Shown here piece by piece: positions 57,221 to 64,000 of a stretch of DNA of 64,000 nt. The stretch's first letter is position 1. Every line of letters starts with the position of its first letter. The position numbers and the translations under genes were made by a program. The DNA comes from Sabethes cyaneus (Eukaryota; Arthropoda; Insecta; Diptera; Culicidae): contig NC_071354.1 of assembly GCF_943734655.1 (NCBI RefSeq), positions 156,013,142 through 156,077,141 of the forward strand. The letters run 5' to 3'. The notes beneath the pieces are model-generated. The model made no database searches. It saw nothing but the letters and a program-made list of their open reading frames with translations, and was not told where the DNA came from.

Positions 57221-57370
57221 TTCGAAAACAGACACTGAGGAAGCCTGCAAGTCGTAGGCGAAATACGTATCTGTCATTGAATAAAATACACATAGTAGAA
57301 TTAAATTGGATAAGTTTTCTTATTTTTTATTTTTAGGTTTCGTATTCTACTAAGACGCTCCAAAAACTTC
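57221..57370 (+). mobile_element. Terminal cassette, complete copy (Penelope-like?)
   Basis: Runs from 'agttcgaaaacagacactg' through the GCCTGC…GTAGGC hairpin and 'aaatacgtatctgtc' to 'gacgctccaaaaacttc'. The two pieces at the palindrome centre (9803-9867) and outer edge (16365-16495) together equal this sequence with an overlap of about 35 bp. Confidence 0.6.
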
Positions 57371-57952
57371 TCTTACCACCATAAAACTAGTTGGCTGCAC
57401 AACGTCTGTTATAAACTTACCATACGTGTGGCGTTGCAATACAATATGGCGCACCAATCAAAATCGTATTGTGGTTGCCAGTCAAACCGCAATAAATCTT
57501 TTAGTTTAATAGTGCTATTAAAATGGTGGAAAAACGCTCTGACCAAACAGATTTATTGCTGCTATTATGAAGAATACCAATGTTCAACAACAAAATATTT
57601 TTTTTTTTGCGAGGTCTTATTGCCGTATTCTAGTATTTTGTTTTAGCTCGCAAACAAAAATTCATCAAAGCAAAGTGTTTTGAAAAAGGAAATTTATTAT
57701 CAATCGGGTTTCCTGTCACGGAAAGCAACTGAAATGATTTTGCTAAAAATTGAGACTGACTAACTGAATTTATTTATTTTGTTAAAACGAGCAGTTTTCG
57801 AAAATTGAAAAATTTCGATGATGCGTTGATTTTATGCACCTGTCATATTAATATGCACGAAAAACTTTAATGCGCACATGCTACAAACCAACGGAGAGTG
57901 CTGCAAATTTATTAATTACTCTGTGAGATATGTTAATATGGTCGCTATAAAC

Positions 57953-58281
57953 CAGTGGTGTCCATGCACAAGCATTGTGCGTGCCAAATCAAATCGTCCC
58001 TTGAATACCGTGGGCCGCAATAACGGCTGGCCATTCCTACGCATAACAAAATGTAAAATAAACAGCAACAAAAACCATTTTCTAGGAATCACTTCAAGAT
58101 TTAAACTGGAAAACATTCAGATTTACAACATACACGCATTGGCATTATGAGTAAACTGAATGACCACTGTGTCATCAAAAAATTTACTCATAAATTTCGC
58201 TATCCCTCAATTCAGGTTGCAGGCCACACGAATTCTGGAAGGGCTGCATGCGGCCCGCGGGCCCTTGTTTGGCCATCACTG
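57953..58281. mobile_element. 329-bp hAT-like MITE, 8-bp target duplication CTATAAAC
   Basis: Ends CAGTGGTGTCCA and TGGCCATCACTG are imperfect inverted repeats starting CAG. CTATAAAC flanks it at 57945-57952 and 58282-58289. The other family A copies have this site once. A GC-rich near-palindrome 'cggcccgcgggccc' lies near the right end, as in many hAT elements. No transposase. Confidence 0.85.
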
Positions 58282-58307
58282 CTATAAACCAAATCAGCGG
58301 GGATGAC

Positions 58308-62598
<4,291 letters not shown>

Positions 62599-63126
62599 GT
62601 CTCGGAAACTACTGAACCGATCGGCGTGAAGATTTGTATGCTGGTGTTTTTGGGGTAGGGGGAGCTTCTTATCAGTTCGAAAATTTATGGTAGTTTTTAC
62701 GATTTATTTCTAAAGTTTTTTTTTTTTTTTTCCCGTGTTGGGGACTTACCACTGCGACCATTATTTTGATCTATTGTGGTGATTTCTAAAGTTTAATTTA
62801 ACATTCATTTTTTGTTAACATTTAACGAAATCTAAATTAACACTAGCACAACCGCTGGGTACTGGAAATTAAAAAATTACCATATTTCCAATGGTTATTT
62901 GGCATTAAATTTTAAGTCTTTAGAAAGATTGCCATAACTAACAGTTTAGCATAGTTGTAAGAAACAAATGTTCTGTGAAAATCCGATGGTCAGCTAACTA
63001 TTTCAACAAGGCATAAACTTTTCAAAAAAGTGCAAAGCTCAACTTATACTTTGAGCACTAACGTAATTTATAATTTACATCATTTAGCTGAATTTGAGGC
63101 AGTACGAAATTTGCCGGGTCACCAAG
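62599..63126 (+). mobile_element. Helitron 3 remnant (after the CTGT tract)
   Basis: Head part 'ggaaactactgaaccgatcggcgtgaa…tgctggtgtttttgggg' follows the tract; the 3' end 'aggcagtacgaaatttgccgggtcaccaag' before T63127 corresponds to the CTAG end of Helitrons 1 and 2 with substitutions. The TC start is lost, the 143-bp repeat is absent, and a poly-T run lies at 62717-62731. Confidence 0.7.
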
Positions 63127-64000
63127 TGATCTATAAAGTTATCCAGTTGTATGTAGTCTCTGGTATACATATTTACGGAGTTATGAAAATAATTCACACT
63201 ATTTGCAGAAAAAATGTCAATGTGTGGTCACTTCGAGAAAACCAACTAATTTTTAGAAGAAAGCACTATATTTTGGCTACTTAAAATAAAAACTTTCATC
63301 AACAGCACTTTGAAGCAACCTCAAGTGAATTGACCAAAATCAATTGAAAAGCTTGTTAGCCTCAATAGCACTGACGAGTTTGAGGGATACTAGCAAGCGA
63401 CTTTGCGAGTTCGTCATTAAGTGCTATCACAGACAAACGGACATAACTCTTTGAAGAAAACTCCATAAATAGTATCGACATGCACACTTTGTCTGAACAC
63501 TGTTTTTATGGTGAATGGATTTTTTTTTAATTTTTCATAACTCCTTCAGAGAACATGTGTATTTGAATATACTTAATAACTTTGTGGAGCATTATAAAGT
63601 AATAAAAACAATCGCATGCACTACTGAATTTTGTGCAAACCATCGTTGGAACCGTTTGTTTCATCGGACTGAAATAAACTTATGTAACCTCCAACCCTCC
63701 ACCATCGCAGACCAACGGTTGTCGATGCAATTAAAAGAAACAATAACGCCGAAGTCCGGATCGTCGAAGAATCGAACGTAAAGCCAGTCTCAAGCAACTA
63801 CGTGAAGGCGCATAAAGTCAAAATATATGGATGGCTTTGTTAGGGGGTTTAAGTAAACATTTTCTACGTGTATTACATATCTTTTGCATACTTCCAATAT
63901 GGTCTTGGAGTAAAAATGAATTGCTAGTTTGGTCTACTTAAATGTTAAAAATATTCAGATCATGTGAAATCGGCTTGTAAACTGTTCCAATTTAGTGAGT
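63127..64000. other. Unassigned
   Basis: No repeat or coding similarity noticed. The 84- and 88-codon frames at 63030 and 63515 have no motif. Confidence 0.4.

Overview
The window looks like transposon-rich chromosomal DNA from a mosquito, probably a culicine with a large genome. The reasons are a three-exon odorant-binding protein gene of the mosquito OBP3/OBP4 kind, two exons of a SCYL2 homologue with insect-type splice sites, and many insect-type mobile elements (RTE and Jockey/CR1 non-LTR elements, Helitrons, BEL/Pao, mariner, Transib, hAT, TA-flanked MITEs). The species cannot be named from sequence alone. Only two host genes are supported: part of SCYL2 on the minus strand (exons 28403-28501 and 29082-29207) and a complete odorant-binding protein gene on the plus strand (49833-51195). 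No operon, CRISPR array, rRNA or intact tRNA gene was seen.

Layout. 1-2080: a broken non-LTR element with a 432-bp TIR element inside it. 2080-5840: mostly unassigned. 5840-6305: a 13-bp degenerate minisatellite. 6329-19438: a nest of elements. A MITE is split by a Helitron. The Helitron is split by a 6.7-kb insertion with an 11-bp target duplication. That insertion carries an inverted copy of the 3.47-kb flank, which makes a near-perfect giant palindrome. One arm of the palindrome is split by a 3,018-bp Transib-type element with 5-bp target duplications; the other arm keeps the empty site. 16.6-18.8 kb is a 143-bp tandem array inside the Helitron. 19.4-23.6 kb is largely unassigned with a short tandem array. 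23.6-23.9 kb holds a joined H2A/H2B histone pseudogene. 24.7-25.9 kb is a minus-strand RTE element. 26.5-26.9 kb has two mariner transposase fragments in opposite orientation. 28.4-29.2 kb has the SCYL2 exons.

30-36.5 kb is a mosaic of repeats, a DDE-type transposase pseudogene, a BEL/Pao integrase remnant, a 979-bp TIR element and a 12-bp minisatellite. 38.9-41.4 kb has an RTE fragment and a dispersed repeat. 41.5-44.8 kb has a 5'-truncated non-LTR element with a long RT ORF, and MITEs. 47.0-49.1 kb is a second Helitron. 49.7-51.3 kb is the odorant-binding protein gene with TATA box, initiator and poly(A) signal. 53-58 kb holds MITEs and repeats, including one hAT-like element with an 8-bp target duplication.

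58311-62598 is an apparently perfect (CTGT)n tract of 1,072 units. It sits where a third Helitron has only a few CTGT units in its other copies. The Helitron remnant ends at 63126.

The most unusual items are the nested palindrome with its in-window empty site, the Transib-type element with RSS-like CACAGTG ends and about 760-bp inverted arms, and the 4.3-kb tetranucleotide tract. The first and last should be tested against assembly artefact.
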